DNA from: Acidobacteriota bacterium
GTDB lineage: Bacteria > Acidobacteriota > Terriglobia > UBA7540
Direction of reading: 5' to 3'
Assembly: GCA_021780055.1 (NCBI GenBank)
Contig: JAJXZM010000590.1
Location: 1 to 18,815 of the forward strand
DNA length: 18,815 bases
How positions within the stretch are numbered: position 1 is the first letter of the stretch; each line of letters begins with the position of its first letter. The notes under the pieces were generated by a model. The model had not been told where the DNA came from and searched no databases. It saw nothing but the letters and a program-made list of their open reading frames with translations. Position numbers and translations under genes: made by a program. Below, piece after piece: positions 7,590 to 17,983 of the stretch.

Positions 7590-8342
7590 TTAACCTATTT
7601 CAGATTCGAATGGGATGAGCGCGAGGACCCGCGCAGGCGCCCCGGATCCGCCGCCCAGCTTGAGCGGCAGAGCGACAATGCTGAAGCCGGTTGCAGGCAA
7701 CCGGTCAAGGTTGGGAACGTTCTCCAGGTGGTAGATTCCGGCAGGCAGCGTAAGGTTGTGGACCGGAAAGTCCCTGGACGGGCCGTAATCGACGCTGGCC
7801 GTGTCAATGCCGATTCCCACAGGCCGCGCGCGGTCCAACAGAAAACTCGCCGCCTCCACCGACAGACCGGGAAAGTGCAGAACTCCGTTGGCATCGGCGT
7901 TCATATACTTCTCTTGAGATGGCCAGCGCGCGTCCCATCCGGTACGGAAGAATACCAACGCACCAGAGGGTATTGCCCCATGCCGATCAATCCAGCGCTC
8001 GATGTCCTGCACAGTCACGCGATAGTCGGAGTCTCGCTCGACTGCGAAACTGACATCAATCACCACAGCAGGGGCAAAAAACTTCTCAACCGGAATCTGA
8101 TCAACGCTCTCACCGTTCGGCACAAAGTGCAGCGGAGCGTCGAGGTGCGTGCCGAAATGTTCTGGCATTGCAAGGTTAAGGGTGAAATTCCCGTCTTCCG
8201 CGTGGGTCGTCGCGACAATGGTATGGAAAGGACTTCCCGGCGTCTTTTCCGGCCAGTAAGGTGAGCCCGCATCCAGAGTATGCGTCAGGTCAACAATTGT
8301 CATCTTGCCGCTGCAACTCTCAGTGCAGATCAGGTCAGGCAC
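7590..8342 (-). CDS. Cyclase-family metal-dependent hydrolase (kynurenine-formamidase-like, 250 aa)
   Basis: Member of the cyclase family (COG1878), which includes the metal-dependent kynurenine formamidase KynB. The signature HFGTHLDAPLHF is at residues 62-73, with H62, H66 and D68 the expected metal ligands. Later blocks (VFFRTGWD, PGLSVEAASFLLDR, GIGIDTASVDYG) also fit. The substrate is unknown: no other kynurenine-pathway gene is present, and many relatives are uncharacterised. The start is uncertain. The GTG at 8342 has GGGGGAGG just 3 nt upstream; the ATG at 8303 gives MTIVDLTHTL, a more usual family start, but with a weak Shine-Dalgarno. It lies 152 bp after the Rieske gene and directly before mutM. 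Confidence 0.85.
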   Translation of the reverse strand: MPDLICTESCSGKMTIVDLTHTLDAGSPYWPEKTPGSPFHTIVATTHAEDGNFTLNLAMPEHFGTHLDAPLHFVPNGESVDQIPVEKFFAPAVVIDVSFAVERDSDYRVTVQDIERWIDRHGAIPSGALVFFRTGWDARWPSQEKYMNADANGVLHFPGLSVEAASFLLDRARPVGIGIDTASVDYGPSRDFPVHNLTLPAGIYHLENVPNLDRLPATGFSIVALPLKLGGGSGAPARVLALIPFESEIG

Positions 8343-8494
8343 GAACCTCCCCCGTCTTTGCCCGCTGAATACGCGCGCGAGGAACCTGTTGACGGGTCAG
8401 GCCCACTCAGAGGAGTTAAGCTGTATCGTCCAAGATTTCGGCCGGCACGTAAAGCCCTGGCGGCAGGCAAACGCACTCTCCAGCCCGGAGCAGG

Positions 8495-8800
8495 TCAGAT
8501 GGCTACCTTGATGTCATCGCCTTCGACCTGGACGGGATAAGTCTCCAGCTTCAGCAGGCTGTCTTCCAGATTTTCACCGGTGCGGACGTTGTATTGCCAC
8601 ATGTGCCAGGGGCAAGTGACAACATCACCCTCCAGCATACCTTCTCCCAGCGGCCCGCCCTGATGAAGGCAGGAATTATCGGTGGCATAAACCGTTCCGT
8701 TCACATTGTAGAGGGCGATTGACTTCCCGTTGACCTCCACGGCCTTCGCAATTCCGGGATCGAGTTCAGACAACTTAGCCACTGCCACAAATTCAGCCAT
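8495..8800 (-). CDS. Rieske-type [2Fe-2S] ferredoxin (101 aa)
   Basis: Small soluble Rieske ferredoxin, similar in layout to the ferredoxin components of aromatic-ring dioxygenases and to NirD. Both cluster-binding boxes are intact: C44-L-H46 in SCLHQGGPLGEG and C63-P-W-H66 in CPWHMWQYNVRTG, so two Cys and two His ligands are present. There is no signal or anchor sequence, so it acts in the cytoplasm. It transfers electrons, but no oxygenase or reductase partner is encoded nearby, and the acceptor is unknown. A GGGGGAG motif directly precedes the ATG at 8800. It is upstream of the cyclase-family gene on the same strand. Confidence 0.93.
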   Translation of the reverse strand: MAEFVAVAKLSELDPGIAKAVEVNGKSIALYNVNGTVYATDNSCLHQGGPLGEGMLEGDVVTCPWHMWQYNVRTGENLEDSLLKLETYPVQVEGDDIKVAI

Positions 8801-9079
8801 AGCTCCCCCATTTTTCGAGCTCAGAAACTCATTCTCCGTCTGCTTCGATTGTCGAATTAGTCTTCAGAATATTCTGCAGGCGCTTGGGCCCGTTCCCAGT
8901 GGAGATACCGCCTACTTCGCGAATCCCGGCGAACGCAATCTTTCACCGGGCAGCCCCACGACACAGGTTTCAGTCTCGACCACCTGTTTTCGGTCCTCAT
9001 TATACCGCCAGAGGAGAAACTTCCACCATGAATTAAGTGACGGCTGTACCAGAAGTCCGGGGCCGGCTTCCTTCTGAAC
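8801..9079. other. Intergenic region upstream of the Rieske gene
   Basis: 279 bases between the stop of the TMTC-like gene and the Rieske start, both on the minus strand. A minus-strand TATAAT is at 8999-9004, but no good -35 hexamer lies 16-18 bp upstream, so it is only a weak promoter candidate. No U-tracted hairpin that could terminate the TMTC-like transcript was seen. Confidence 0.35.
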
Positions 9080-10969
9080 TTATTGTTTCTTGATTTCGCT
9101 TCGAACATGCTCAGCAGCCGCGGACTCTCCCATCGCCTCCAGGGCATTGGCCTCACTCTGGTAGGCTTGCCAATAGTCCGGGACCACCTCGCGCGCAGCG
9201 TGGAACTCGGCAGCAGCCTGACGGTACTTGCCAAGCTTCATCCAGCAGGTACCCAGATAAAAACGCGCGGTGACGTCCTGAGGATTTGCCTTCACCGACT
9301 GCTCAAAATATTTTGCAGCGGTAGCGTAATCACCCTGCGGGAAATAGACGGCACCCAGCGCGTCGCTCGGCTGCGAACTGTCGGGCGCCGCGCGTTGCGC
9401 TTTCTTAAAGTCTTCAATGGCTTCCTGCTTGTTCCCTGTTCGCAACAGGATCCGCCCCACCGCCAGGTAATAATCATGGTCCATGTTTAATGGCCATGAA
9501 CTCTTACTATTCAGCTGCCGCGCTGTTTTGTATTCCTTGAGCGCACCTTTCAAATCGCCACGTTCGTATTCAAGCACAACGCCTCTCGCCATATGCAATA
9601 AGGGTGAATCAGGCGACTGGCTCAGCGAGTAATGGATAAGGGAATTGTTGTCACGCCAGCGGGGAACAGCCCGCACTGTCTGGACAGCGCAGAGACATGT
9701 TGCAAGGCCAAGTGCAAAAGTACCGGCATAGGTAATTCTGACGCGCGGGACCGTGCGCGGAAGCCAATCAAACAACAGATAGGCCACGGCAAGGCAGGGG
9801 CCAATCGAGGGGAAATAGAGGAAACGGTCTGCCAGAAGTGGAAAACTGAGCTGGCGAATGTCGAGCACCGGCAACATCGTTACCGGCCACCAGGCAATCA
9901 GAAAGGCCGGCAGAGGCTCACGTTTGCGCAGCCATAGCGTCCCGCCTATGCAAATCAAAGTGACCCAGGGCCACGGCGAACGCAAGCTGGGGCCCAGGTA
10001 AAACATTCTGAAGACGTTCAAGTGGACGGGCCAGACCAGAATTTTGGTGTCCTGACCCAGGAGCCCGAAAGCCGCGCCAGCAACACGCGGCGTGATTTCC
10101 TCAATGTGCCCGCCTTGCGTGATGTATCCCAGCGCCTGATACCGCACAACCATATAGGCTACTGTTGTCGCCACATAGGGCAACCAGCGCAACGCCCTCT
10201 GCCACCAGCTTTCCGGCTTGCCAAGGAAGAACCAGTAAGCCAGCAATAGAAGCGGAAAACTGAGAGCCATCTCTTTGAAAAAGAGTGCAACAAAGTAAGC
10301 GAGTGCCGCCAGCGCATGGAACCGCGCACGCTTCGATCCATGCTGCTCGGCGTGCAGGAACCATAGGAACGCAAGCAGCGTCAAAAAAGCAAAAGCAACG
10401 TCAGGGAGAGCCGAAATCCAGGCGACAGCTTCAACGTGGACAGGGTGGAACGCCCACAGTAACGCGCCGGCAATTGCAACAACGTTATTCCGGAGCAGTT
10501 TCCGCCCCAGCCAATACACCATCCATGCCATCAGCGCGTAAAGCACCAGGTTTAGAAGGTGAAACACTGCCGGATTGGGCCCGCCAATGCGGTAGAGAAT
10601 CCAGTAACAGGCAAACTGCATTGGCCGGTAGAAATTCGTTTTGCCACCTTGAAAGGACCAGACCGAACCCGTAAAGATCTGCTTCCAGAGCTGGGAATTC
10701 AGGATAAAAGCGTTCTGAAGGATTTGCGGATTGTCGTCGTAAACAAAACCGTTGGCTAGCGAACCCGAAAAAACAACAAAACTTACGGCGGCCAGGACCG
10801 CTCCGGCCAGCAGGCGATGCTTTGCGATCCATTCGCTCAATTCATCAAACAACTCGGGACTCCGCCCAGCAGACTCAACATACAGTGGGCATGAAGTTGG
10901 ACTTGCGCGCTGAACCCTGGCCACAATGCTTTTTGTACACGCGTAACCAAACTCAAGGCCTGGTTCCAT
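9080..10969 (-). CDS. TMTC-like polytopic membrane protein with C-terminal TPR repeats (629 aa)
   Basis: A large integral membrane protein. Residues about 51-430 contain roughly ten hydrophobic segments. The first is followed by a loop with the acidic pair D78-D79 (FVYDDNPQIL), where GT-C-type glycosyltransferases carry catalytic acids. The phrase FHPVHVEAVAWISALPDVAF (about 174-193) is very like the HPVHxEAVA motif of the TMTC/DUF1736 family, whose animal members are O-mannosyltransferases. Residues about 460-629 hold four or five TPR repeats, for example GNKQEAIEDFKKAQRAAPD and GDYATAAKYFEQSVKANP. A role in protein or envelope glycosylation is inference. The ATG at 10969 overlaps the end of the upstream methyltransferase gene by 17 nt, suggesting translational coupling; its Shine-Dalgarno is weak. 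Confidence 0.85.
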   Translation of the reverse strand: MEPGLEFGYACTKSIVARVQRASPTSCPLYVESAGRSPELFDELSEWIAKHRLLAGAVLAAVSFVVFSGSLANGFVYDDNPQILQNAFILNSQLWKQIFTGSVWSFQGGKTNFYRPMQFACYWILYRIGGPNPAVFHLLNLVLYALMAWMVYWLGRKLLRNNVVAIAGALLWAFHPVHVEAVAWISALPDVAFAFLTLLAFLWFLHAEQHGSKRARFHALAALAYFVALFFKEMALSFPLLLLAYWFFLGKPESWWQRALRWLPYVATTVAYMVVRYQALGYITQGGHIEEITPRVAGAAFGLLGQDTKILVWPVHLNVFRMFYLGPSLRSPWPWVTLICIGGTLWLRKREPLPAFLIAWWPVTMLPVLDIRQLSFPLLADRFLYFPSIGPCLAVAYLLFDWLPRTVPRVRITYAGTFALGLATCLCAVQTVRAVPRWRDNNSLIHYSLSQSPDSPLLHMARGVVLEYERGDLKGALKEYKTARQLNSKSSWPLNMDHDYYLAVGRILLRTGNKQEAIEDFKKAQRAAPDSSQPSDALGAVYFPQGDYATAAKYFEQSVKANPQDVTARFYLGTCWMKLGKYRQAAAEFHAAREVVPDYWQAYQSEANALEAMGESAAAEHVRSEIKKQ

Positions 10970-11642
10970 GCACCAGTAGAGCGCCCACCTGGTGAAAATT
11001 CCTCATCTGTTCGGCATCCCGGAACCAGCGTCCGGAGTACTGATCCGGAACAGGGGTCGGGTCAGGTATCTGCCTGTGCCCGACATCTACAAATCCCGCG
11101 TCGCGATAAAGCCGCATCCATTCTTCGGTTGAAAGCAGGCGCGTTGGGACGCCAAGAATCGGGCCCCACTGGTGCGAGTGCGGGTTCTCAAGATAAAAGT
11201 TGATGAGAATCCACGCGCTTCCGCCTGCATCAAGGACCCGGAACATCTCCCGAACACTGGCCGCAGGGTCCGGCCAGTAATATGCCGACTCGACAGAAAT
11301 GATTTTGTCGAAGGACCGGTCATCACAAGGAATTCTATCGGCGGCGCCCTCCGTGAAGTTGAGGTTGACATGTCCGCTGCTCGCGGCACGAGCACGATGG
11401 AGCATTTCCTTTGCAATATCAACGCCCATTACACTGCCCTGGGGGACAAGCCGCGCTATCCGGCGGGATAGCCACCCGCTGCCGCATCCAAGATCCAGCA
11501 CGCGATCGTTGGTCTTCAGCCCCATCAGCGGCAGCACCGGCTCCGTAATGGGAAGATGATGGTCTTCCATCTCCTCGCCGCGGCCGGCCTTCGCCCACTG
11601 GTCAAATTCATTGCGAACTTTGATTTCAGCCGAATTATCCAT
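10953..11642 (-). CDS. Class I SAM-dependent methyltransferase, UbiE-like (229 aa)
   Basis: A cytoplasmic Rossmann-fold methyltransferase. Motif I is VLDLGCGSGW (48-57), the acidic end of beta-2 is VMGVDIAKEML, and DRIPCDDRSFDKIISVESAYYWPD gives the post-I and motif II region. The last 60 residues are more variable and may bind substrate. The pattern is like UbiE and other small-molecule methyltransferases, but the substrate cannot be read from the sequence. Its 3' end overlaps the TMTC-like gene by 17 nt, so the two are probably one operon, and the substrate may relate to envelope glycans or lipids (inference). The ATG at 11642 has a GGCGGGA purine stretch just upstream. Confidence 0.88.
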   Translation of the reverse strand: MDNSAEIKVRNEFDQWAKAGRGEEMEDHHLPITEPVLPLMGLKTNDRVLDLGCGSGWLSRRIARLVPQGSVMGVDIAKEMLHRARAASSGHVNLNFTEGAADRIPCDDRSFDKIISVESAYYWPDPAASVREMFRVLDAGGSAWILINFYLENPHSHQWGPILGVPTRLLSTEEWMRLYRDAGFVDVGHRQIPDPTPVPDQYSGRWFRDAEQMRNFHQVGALLVHGTRP

Positions 11643-11940
11643 TATTCCCGCCTGTCAATTTGCATGGATGGCGCCTCTGAGTGCAGCGGTTGCTACAATG
11701 CTGCCCCGGAGATACCGCACAACGCCGCACCTATAAAGTATAAAATGAATATTTGCCTTGAAACGGCTCCTCTTTCCCGGCAGAATACCAACCCAGCCGC
11801 CGGCTGCCGGAGAAGGAAAGAATTCCTGGGACAGGTTGTGAATATGAACGTTGCAGATGGTATTATGTTTCAGCCTGGGAAAAAGAGCGGTGCTTTGATG
11901 ACGAAACATTGACCAAACCTGATCGTGGGAAGAGCCAAAT
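11643..11940. other. Divergent intergenic region between two methyltransferase genes
   Basis: 298 bases separating a minus-strand and a plus-strand methyltransferase gene, so promoters in both directions are expected. For the plus-strand gene, TTGTGA (11836-11841) and TATTAT (11861-11866) are candidates, but the 19-bp spacing is long. An A+T-rich patch near 11730-11755 could supply the minus-strand promoter; it contains a TATACT on that strand. Open frames crossing the region have no Shine-Dalgarno or family features and are not called. Confidence 0.35.
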
Positions 11941-12681
11941 ATGATCGAAATCATGATGAAGAACATTGAAGCCTGCAAGAGTTCACTGACTGACGCAGTA
12001 AAGGGGATTCAAAGTTTCAAAACGTTCTTTCTGGCGGCCACAACCGATTTTCAGAATGTCGCGTCGGTCGCGCCCAGCTCACGGCATCTGGCGCGCGCCA
12101 TGTTGCAGGGGCTCTCCCTCACTGAAGCTAGAACGGTGGTTGAACTCGGTGCAGGCACCGGGGCCATCACGCGAGTGCTTCTGGAAAACCTCCCGCCGCA
12201 GGCAACACTCCTGGCATTTGAAATCAACCCGGAATTTATCAGTTACATGCAGAAGACGTTTTCGGACCCGCGGCTGGTGTTGTTGAACGCCCGTGCTGAA
12301 AACCTGGGTCACGAATTGCGCCGTCTCGGCCACAAACGGATCGACGCCGTAGTTTCCTCTCTGTCACTACGTTTCATGCCTGACGACCGTCAACGCATTC
12401 TTCATGAGGTTCTCGCACCCTTCATGCACGAGAGAAGCGTATACACTCAGTACCAGTACATTCATGGGTTGCGCTTTGAGAAGGGCAAGTTCCTGCGGCA
12501 CTCTTCCCTGCCGTTTCTGCGCGAGTACTTTGCCTCCATCCAGTGCCAAACTATCTGGCGAAATCTGCCGCCAGCACAGGTGTTCACCTGCCGGAACAGG
12601 TTCCAGAACAGGCACGCATTGGAAGTCCACGCCACAAGAAAGCTCCATAATTCAAATTCGCTCGCGCGTGAACAGGCCTGA
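11941..12681 (+). CDS. PmtA-like phospholipid N-methyltransferase (246 aa)
   Basis: A class I SAM methyltransferase resembling the PmtA/COG3963 group, which methylates phosphatidylethanolamine toward phosphatidylcholine at the inner membrane face. Supporting features in order: an amphipathic N-terminal region with FKTFFLAATTDF; VAPSSRHLARAM (43-54), the usual APSS-x-x-LAR block; motif I VVELGAGTGA (66-75); FEINPEF (94-100); and SSLSLRFMP (139-147) in the motif IV position. The same SAM-binding motifs occur in rRNA dimethyltransferases such as KsgA, but length and the PSSR block favour a lipid enzyme. Start at 11941 with GGGAAG upstream; in-frame ATGs follow at residues 5 and 6. The UppP-like gene begins 33 nt after its stop, so they are probably co-transcribed. 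Confidence 0.75.
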   Translation: MIEIMMKNIEACKSSLTDAVKGIQSFKTFFLAATTDFQNVASVAPSSRHLARAMLQGLSLTEARTVVELGAGTGAITRVLLENLPPQATLLAFEINPEFISYMQKTFSDPRLVLLNARAENLGHELRRLGHKRIDAVVSSLSLRFMPDDRQRILHEVLAPFMHERSVYTQYQYIHGLRFEKGKFLRHSSLPFLREYFASIQCQTIWRNLPPAQVFTCRNRFQNRHALEVHATRKLHNSNSLAREQA

Positions 12682-12714
12682 TTTCCACTTCACGGCACAC
12701 AGAACAAAGGATGG

Positions 12715-13596
12715 ATGCACATGCATTGGATTGATGTCGTGATTCTGGCTGCGATCCAGGGGCTGACAGAACTTCTCCCCGTATCCAGTTCCGCCCACGT
12801 GATCGTCACAGCCAAGCTTTTGCATGAAAACATGTCTACACCGGCCAACTCCCTGTTGCTGGTGATGCTCCACACCGGAACAATGTTCGCCGTGATCGTC
12901 TATTTCTGGCAACAGTGGGTTGATACCTTCTTATCGTCGTGGGAAGCCTTTTACGCGTTTGCACGCAAAGGGTTTGTGGCGTGCTTCCTGAGCGGGGTGG
13001 TTGCAGTGCCGCTGATTCTTGGCGTGGAGCACATCCTGAGCCATGGGAATCAACATGTGGCGATTGAGGCGCTGTTTAACAAGCTCAATTGGATTGCGCC
13101 GGCGCTGGCGTCCGTTGGAATTCTGATTCTCTGGGCCGGCCTGCGTGAAGCGCGCACCCCCGAGGCTCAATCAACCTCGGGGCATCGCGAGGTCAATTGG
13201 ATGCAGGCGATGGTTATGGGAATTCTGCAAGGCGTGGCGATCCCCTTCCGCGGATTTTCGCGTTCCGGATCGACCATCTCCGGCGCCCTGCTGGCTGACG
13301 GCGATCGGGTGCCGGTTGAATCCTTCAGCTTCGCCATCGTCGTGGCCATCACGCCGCTGGCCATCCTCCGCGAACTTCACCGGCTGGTACACGCAGACGC
13401 CGTGGCCGGGATTCACCTCAACCTTGCCTCGGCGCTGGCGCCCAGCCTGCTGGGCATGGTCTGCGCCTTCTTTGCCGGGCTGATTGCCTTGAAGTGGCTC
13501 TCACGGTGGCTCGAACAGGGACGCTGGTATTGGTTTGGAATTTACTGTCTGGTGGCTTCCGCCGTCGTCATGCTGCTCTATCTGCACGGATGGTAG
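12715..13596 (+). CDS. uppP: Undecaprenyl-diphosphatase, UppP/BacA family (293 aa)
   Basis: An integral membrane phosphatase that recycles undecaprenyl pyrophosphate to the monophosphate, the lipid carrier for peptidoglycan and other envelope polymers; overproduction gives bacitracin resistance in E. coli. The first active-site box is QGLTE (15-19) followed by PVSSSAH (22-28). The second box is FRGFSRSGSTI (178-188), with the conserved Ser-Arg-Ser. Most members read PGxSRSG here, so the RG in place of PG is a variant. About eight hydrophobic segments are visible and length is slightly above the usual 270. AAAGG lies 4 nt before the ATG at 12715; a second ATG at 12721 is also possible. Linked to the PmtA-like gene upstream. 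Confidence 0.92.
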   Translation: MHMHWIDVVILAAIQGLTELLPVSSSAHVIVTAKLLHENMSTPANSLLLVMLHTGTMFAVIVYFWQQWVDTFLSSWEAFYAFARKGFVACFLSGVVAVPLILGVEHILSHGNQHVAIEALFNKLNWIAPALASVGILILWAGLREARTPEAQSTSGHREVNWMQAMVMGILQGVAIPFRGFSRSGSTISGALLADGDRVPVESFSFAIVVAITPLAILRELHRLVHADAVAGIHLNLASALAPSLLGMVCAFFAGLIALKWLSRWLEQGRWYWFGIYCLVASAVVMLLYLHGW

Positions 13597-13684
13597 GGGC
13601 CACAACAGCAGCTTCGCGGAATGGATAGAGCACGGCCCGACGCATCAGTCCCCTTTAAATTGAAAAGCGCTAGACTCTTCGGGC

Positions 13685-15579
<1,895 letters not shown>

Positions 15580-15703
15580 ATCGATCGTTTCCAACACGGT
15601 CACCAGGAAATTAGCGATAGATTCTTAACTCCTAGCTCCGCACTCGCCCACTATTTACTCAATCAAACCCGTTTTGTTCCCGCGTCTCCCGTCTCCGCCA
15701 TTC

Positions 15704-16798
15704 CTACACGATTTCCAGCATTCGATCAAGAGCCAGATGCGCCCAGTGCCGAGTTTCTTCGTCAACCTGGACCCGATTTACGACCTGGCAGGCCAACAGG
15801 CTCTCCAGAACCCAGCACAGGTGCTGCGGAGAAATACGATACATCGTGCTGCAGAGGCATCCGCAATCGTCCAGAGAAACTACGAACCGGTCAGGATGCT
15901 CCTGCGCCAGCCGCTTCACCAGGTGGATTTCCGTTCCCACGGCAAACATGCTTCCCGGCTTCCCTTCCTCGATCTTCTTGATAATAGATTCTGTTGAGCC
16001 CACGGCGTCTGCCATCTCGCAAACGTCCCAGCGGCACTCAGGGTGAACAACTATCTGGATGCCGGGATAATCCTTCCGGGCGCGTTCCACATGCTGCGGC
16101 AGGAAACGCTGGTGTACTGAGCAATGCCCCTTCCACAAGATCACTCGTGCATGCCTGATCTCGTCTTCTGACAACCCGCCCATTTCTTCATGCGGGTTCC
16201 ACACCGCCATCTCATCCAGAGGAATCCCCATGCGATAAGCAGTATTTCTACCGAGGTGCTCGTCTGGAATAAAAAGACCCTTCTCGCCGCGCCCGAGCGC
16301 CCACTCCATCACCTTCCGGGCGTTCGATGACGTGCAGACAGCGCCGCCCTGCCGGCCCACAAATCCTTTGATGGCCGCAGTGGAATTGATGTAAGTAACA
16401 GGGACAACCTTCCCTGCCGCCCTGCTGGCAATGGCATCCCAACAGACCTCCACCTGCTCCAGGTTCGCCATATCCGCCATCGAGCAGCCGGCATTCAGGT
16501 CAGGAAGAATCACCACCTGGTGCTCGTTGCGAAGGATGTCCGCGCTTTCCGCCATAAAATGTACGCCGCAAAACACAATAAATTCCGCTTCTTTGCGGCT
16601 GGCAGCCAGGCGGGAAAGTTTGAGGGAATCGCCTCTGTAATCGGCAAATTTGACGACTTCGTCCCGTTGGTAGTGATGCCCCAGGATAACCACACGCGAG
16701 CCGAGCGCCGCCTTGGCTTCGGCTATGCGCGCGTCCAGTTCCTGCTCAGAAAGTTCGACGTAATTTTCCGGTAATAGACTTAAAGTGCTTGTCGCCAT
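15704..16798 (-). CDS. nadA: Quinolinate synthase NadA (364 aa)
   Basis: Cytoplasmic [4Fe-4S] enzyme that condenses iminoaspartate with dihydroxyacetone phosphate to quinolinate in de novo NAD synthesis. Family blocks: ILGHHYQRDEVVKFAD (38-53), FCGVHFMAESADIL, PDLNAGCSMAD with C105, TYINSTAAIKG, GHCSVH with C226, HPECRWDVCEMAD and DCGCLCSTMY with C312, C314 and C316. C105, C226 and one of the C-terminal cysteines are the expected cluster ligands. Length is as expected. The start follows the moaA stop by 84 bp on the same strand, and the Shine-Dalgarno is weak. No nadB or nadC is in the window, so the partner genes are elsewhere. Confidence 0.97.
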   Translation of the reverse strand: MATSTLSLLPENYVELSEQELDARIAEAKAALGSRVVILGHHYQRDEVVKFADYRGDSLKLSRLAASRKEAEFIVFCGVHFMAESADILRNEHQVVILPDLNAGCSMADMANLEQVEVCWDAIASRAAGKVVPVTYINSTAAIKGFVGRQGGAVCTSSNARKVMEWALGRGEKGLFIPDEHLGRNTAYRMGIPLDEMAVWNPHEEMGGLSEDEIRHARVILWKGHCSVHQRFLPQHVERARKDYPGIQIVVHPECRWDVCEMADAVGSTESIIKKIEEGKPGSMFAVGTEIHLVKRLAQEHPDRFVVSLDDCGCLCSTMYRISPQHLCWVLESLLACQVVNRVQVDEETRHWAHLALDRMLEIV

Positions 16799-16882
16799 GT
16801 GAGACCCGTCAATAAATTATTCTAACATTCTGCAGCCTTCAGTGATCGTCCGGAAACGATGAAAAGCGGACGGGCACTGCGT

Positions 16883-17869
16883 TCACCCGCCAATGTAGAC
16901 CATGGTCCGCGACGGCTGAACAAAATCCGGCTCGTTGATCCGGTGGCCCCGCTCCTTCTTATCAACGGCACGGCGGATGTATTCTTCCATTGTCGAGTCG
17001 TCCGCACCGCTGCGAAGCAACCCCGCCACATCATATTCCTCCAACGAAAACAGGCACGTGCGAAGCTTACCGTCTGCTGTCAGACGGATTCGGCTGCACT
17101 GCCCGCAGAATGGAATCGATACGGGAGCGACCATCCCAATCTCGCCCTTGCCGTCCCTGAAGCGATAACGCAGTGCCGTCTCGCTCGCCTCGCGGCGTGG
17201 AACCTCGTCGAGCGGGTAAACAGGATGGATCGTCTCGAAAATCTCTCGCGCCGTCACCACCAGCGAGCGGTCCCAGGCATGGTCGGCATCAAGCGGCATG
17301 AATTCGATGAATCGGACGATCACGTTCTTCGTCCGGGCAAGCTCAGCAAATCCGAGAATCTCGCCTTCGTTAAATCCGCGGACCAGCACAACATTTACCT
17401 TTACCGGACCCAACCCCGCTTCCACGGCCGCATCCACGCCTTGCATCACGCTTTCAAAAGACCCCGGTGCACGTGTGATGGCAGCGAACCGCTCAGGGTC
17501 CGAGGAATCCATGCTCACGTTCACACGGTGGACGCCTGCCTTTGCCAGGTCCCCAGCCATCTGCGCGAGGAGATAGCCGTTAGTTGTCAGCGCCAAATCC
17601 TGGATGCCTTTGATTTGCTTCAGGCCCGAAAGGAAATCGATGATGCCGGGCCGCAGCAGCGGCTCACCACCGGTCACACGAACTTTCCTGATGCCGAGCC
17701 CGGCCATGACGCGCGCCAAGCGCAAGAGCTCATCCCACCTGAGCAGGTCCGCGTGTGGGAAGTAGTTTTTCGGGTCGGCCGACTTGCAGTAAACGCACCG
17801 GAAGTTACAGCGGTCCGTCACTGAAATTCTGAGGTCGTGAATGTCGCGGCCGTAACTGTCCTTGAGCAT
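16883..17869 (-). CDS. moaA: GTP 3',8-cyclase MoaA (328 aa)
   Basis: Radical SAM enzyme for the first step of molybdenum-cofactor synthesis, turning GTP into 3',8-cyclo-GTP, which MoaC then converts to cPMP. The N-terminal cluster motif is C21-x3-C25-x2-C28 (DRCNFRCVYC). The TGGEPLLR block follows at 66-73. The C-terminal cluster that binds GTP has C255-x2-C258-x13-C272 (FCGQCSRIRLTADGKLRTC). The protein ends in the conserved Gly-Gly (327-328), which is needed for activity in known MoaA. All key residues are present. No moaC or other Moco gene is in the window. It is preceded by a long structured leader with an intrinsic terminator (about 17870-18089), suggesting control by transcription attenuation. 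Confidence 0.97.
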   Translation of the reverse strand: MLKDSYGRDIHDLRISVTDRCNFRCVYCKSADPKNYFPHADLLRWDELLRLARVMAGLGIRKVRVTGGEPLLRPGIIDFLSGLKQIKGIQDLALTTNGYLLAQMAGDLAKAGVHRVNVSMDSSDPERFAAITRAPGSFESVMQGVDAAVEAGLGPVKVNVVLVRGFNEGEILGFAELARTKNVIVRFIEFMPLDADHAWDRSLVVTAREIFETIHPVYPLDEVPRREASETALRYRFRDGKGEIGMVAPVSIPFCGQCSRIRLTADGKLRTCLFSLEEYDVAGLLRSGADDSTMEEYIRRAVDKKERGHRINEPDFVQPSRTMVYIGG

Positions 17870-17899
17870 GATCTACCCGCCCGCCCTGATGGCCAGGGA

Positions 17900-17924
17900 G
17901 CCTGCCCGGGACGGTCCCGCAGGC
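17900..17924 (-). promoter_or_regulatory. Stable hairpin in the moaA 5' leader near the start codon
   Basis: On the minus strand GCCTGC-GGGA-CCG-TCCC-gg-GCAGGC forms a 10-bp, GC-rich hairpin with a 2-nt bulge, ending about 30 nt before the moaA ATG. No U-tract follows, so it is not a terminator. It could affect mRNA stability or ribosome access. Confidence 0.45.
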
Positions 17925-17950
17925 CTGTCCGGCCTTCAGCTCTAGCCTAC

Positions 17951-17983
17951 AAAAGAAAATGCCTACCCGTATTCGGCGTAGGC
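17951..17983 (-). terminator. Intrinsic terminator (attenuator) in the moaA leader
   Basis: On the minus strand GCCTAC-g-CCG-AATA-CGG-GTAGGC (17961-17983) forms a 9-bp stem with one bulged G, followed by ATTTTCTTTT. This is a textbook Rho-independent terminator, placed about 80 nt upstream of the moaA start codon. The upstream gene already has its own terminator at 18234-18275, so this one probably acts on a transcript that begins between them, that is, on the moaA leader. Confidence 0.72.

Noticed and set aside
16859..17824. Long plus-strand open frame (321 codons) opposite moaA.
   Set aside because: Shadow of moaA, which carries all its cysteines and the C-terminal Gly-Gly on the minus strand.
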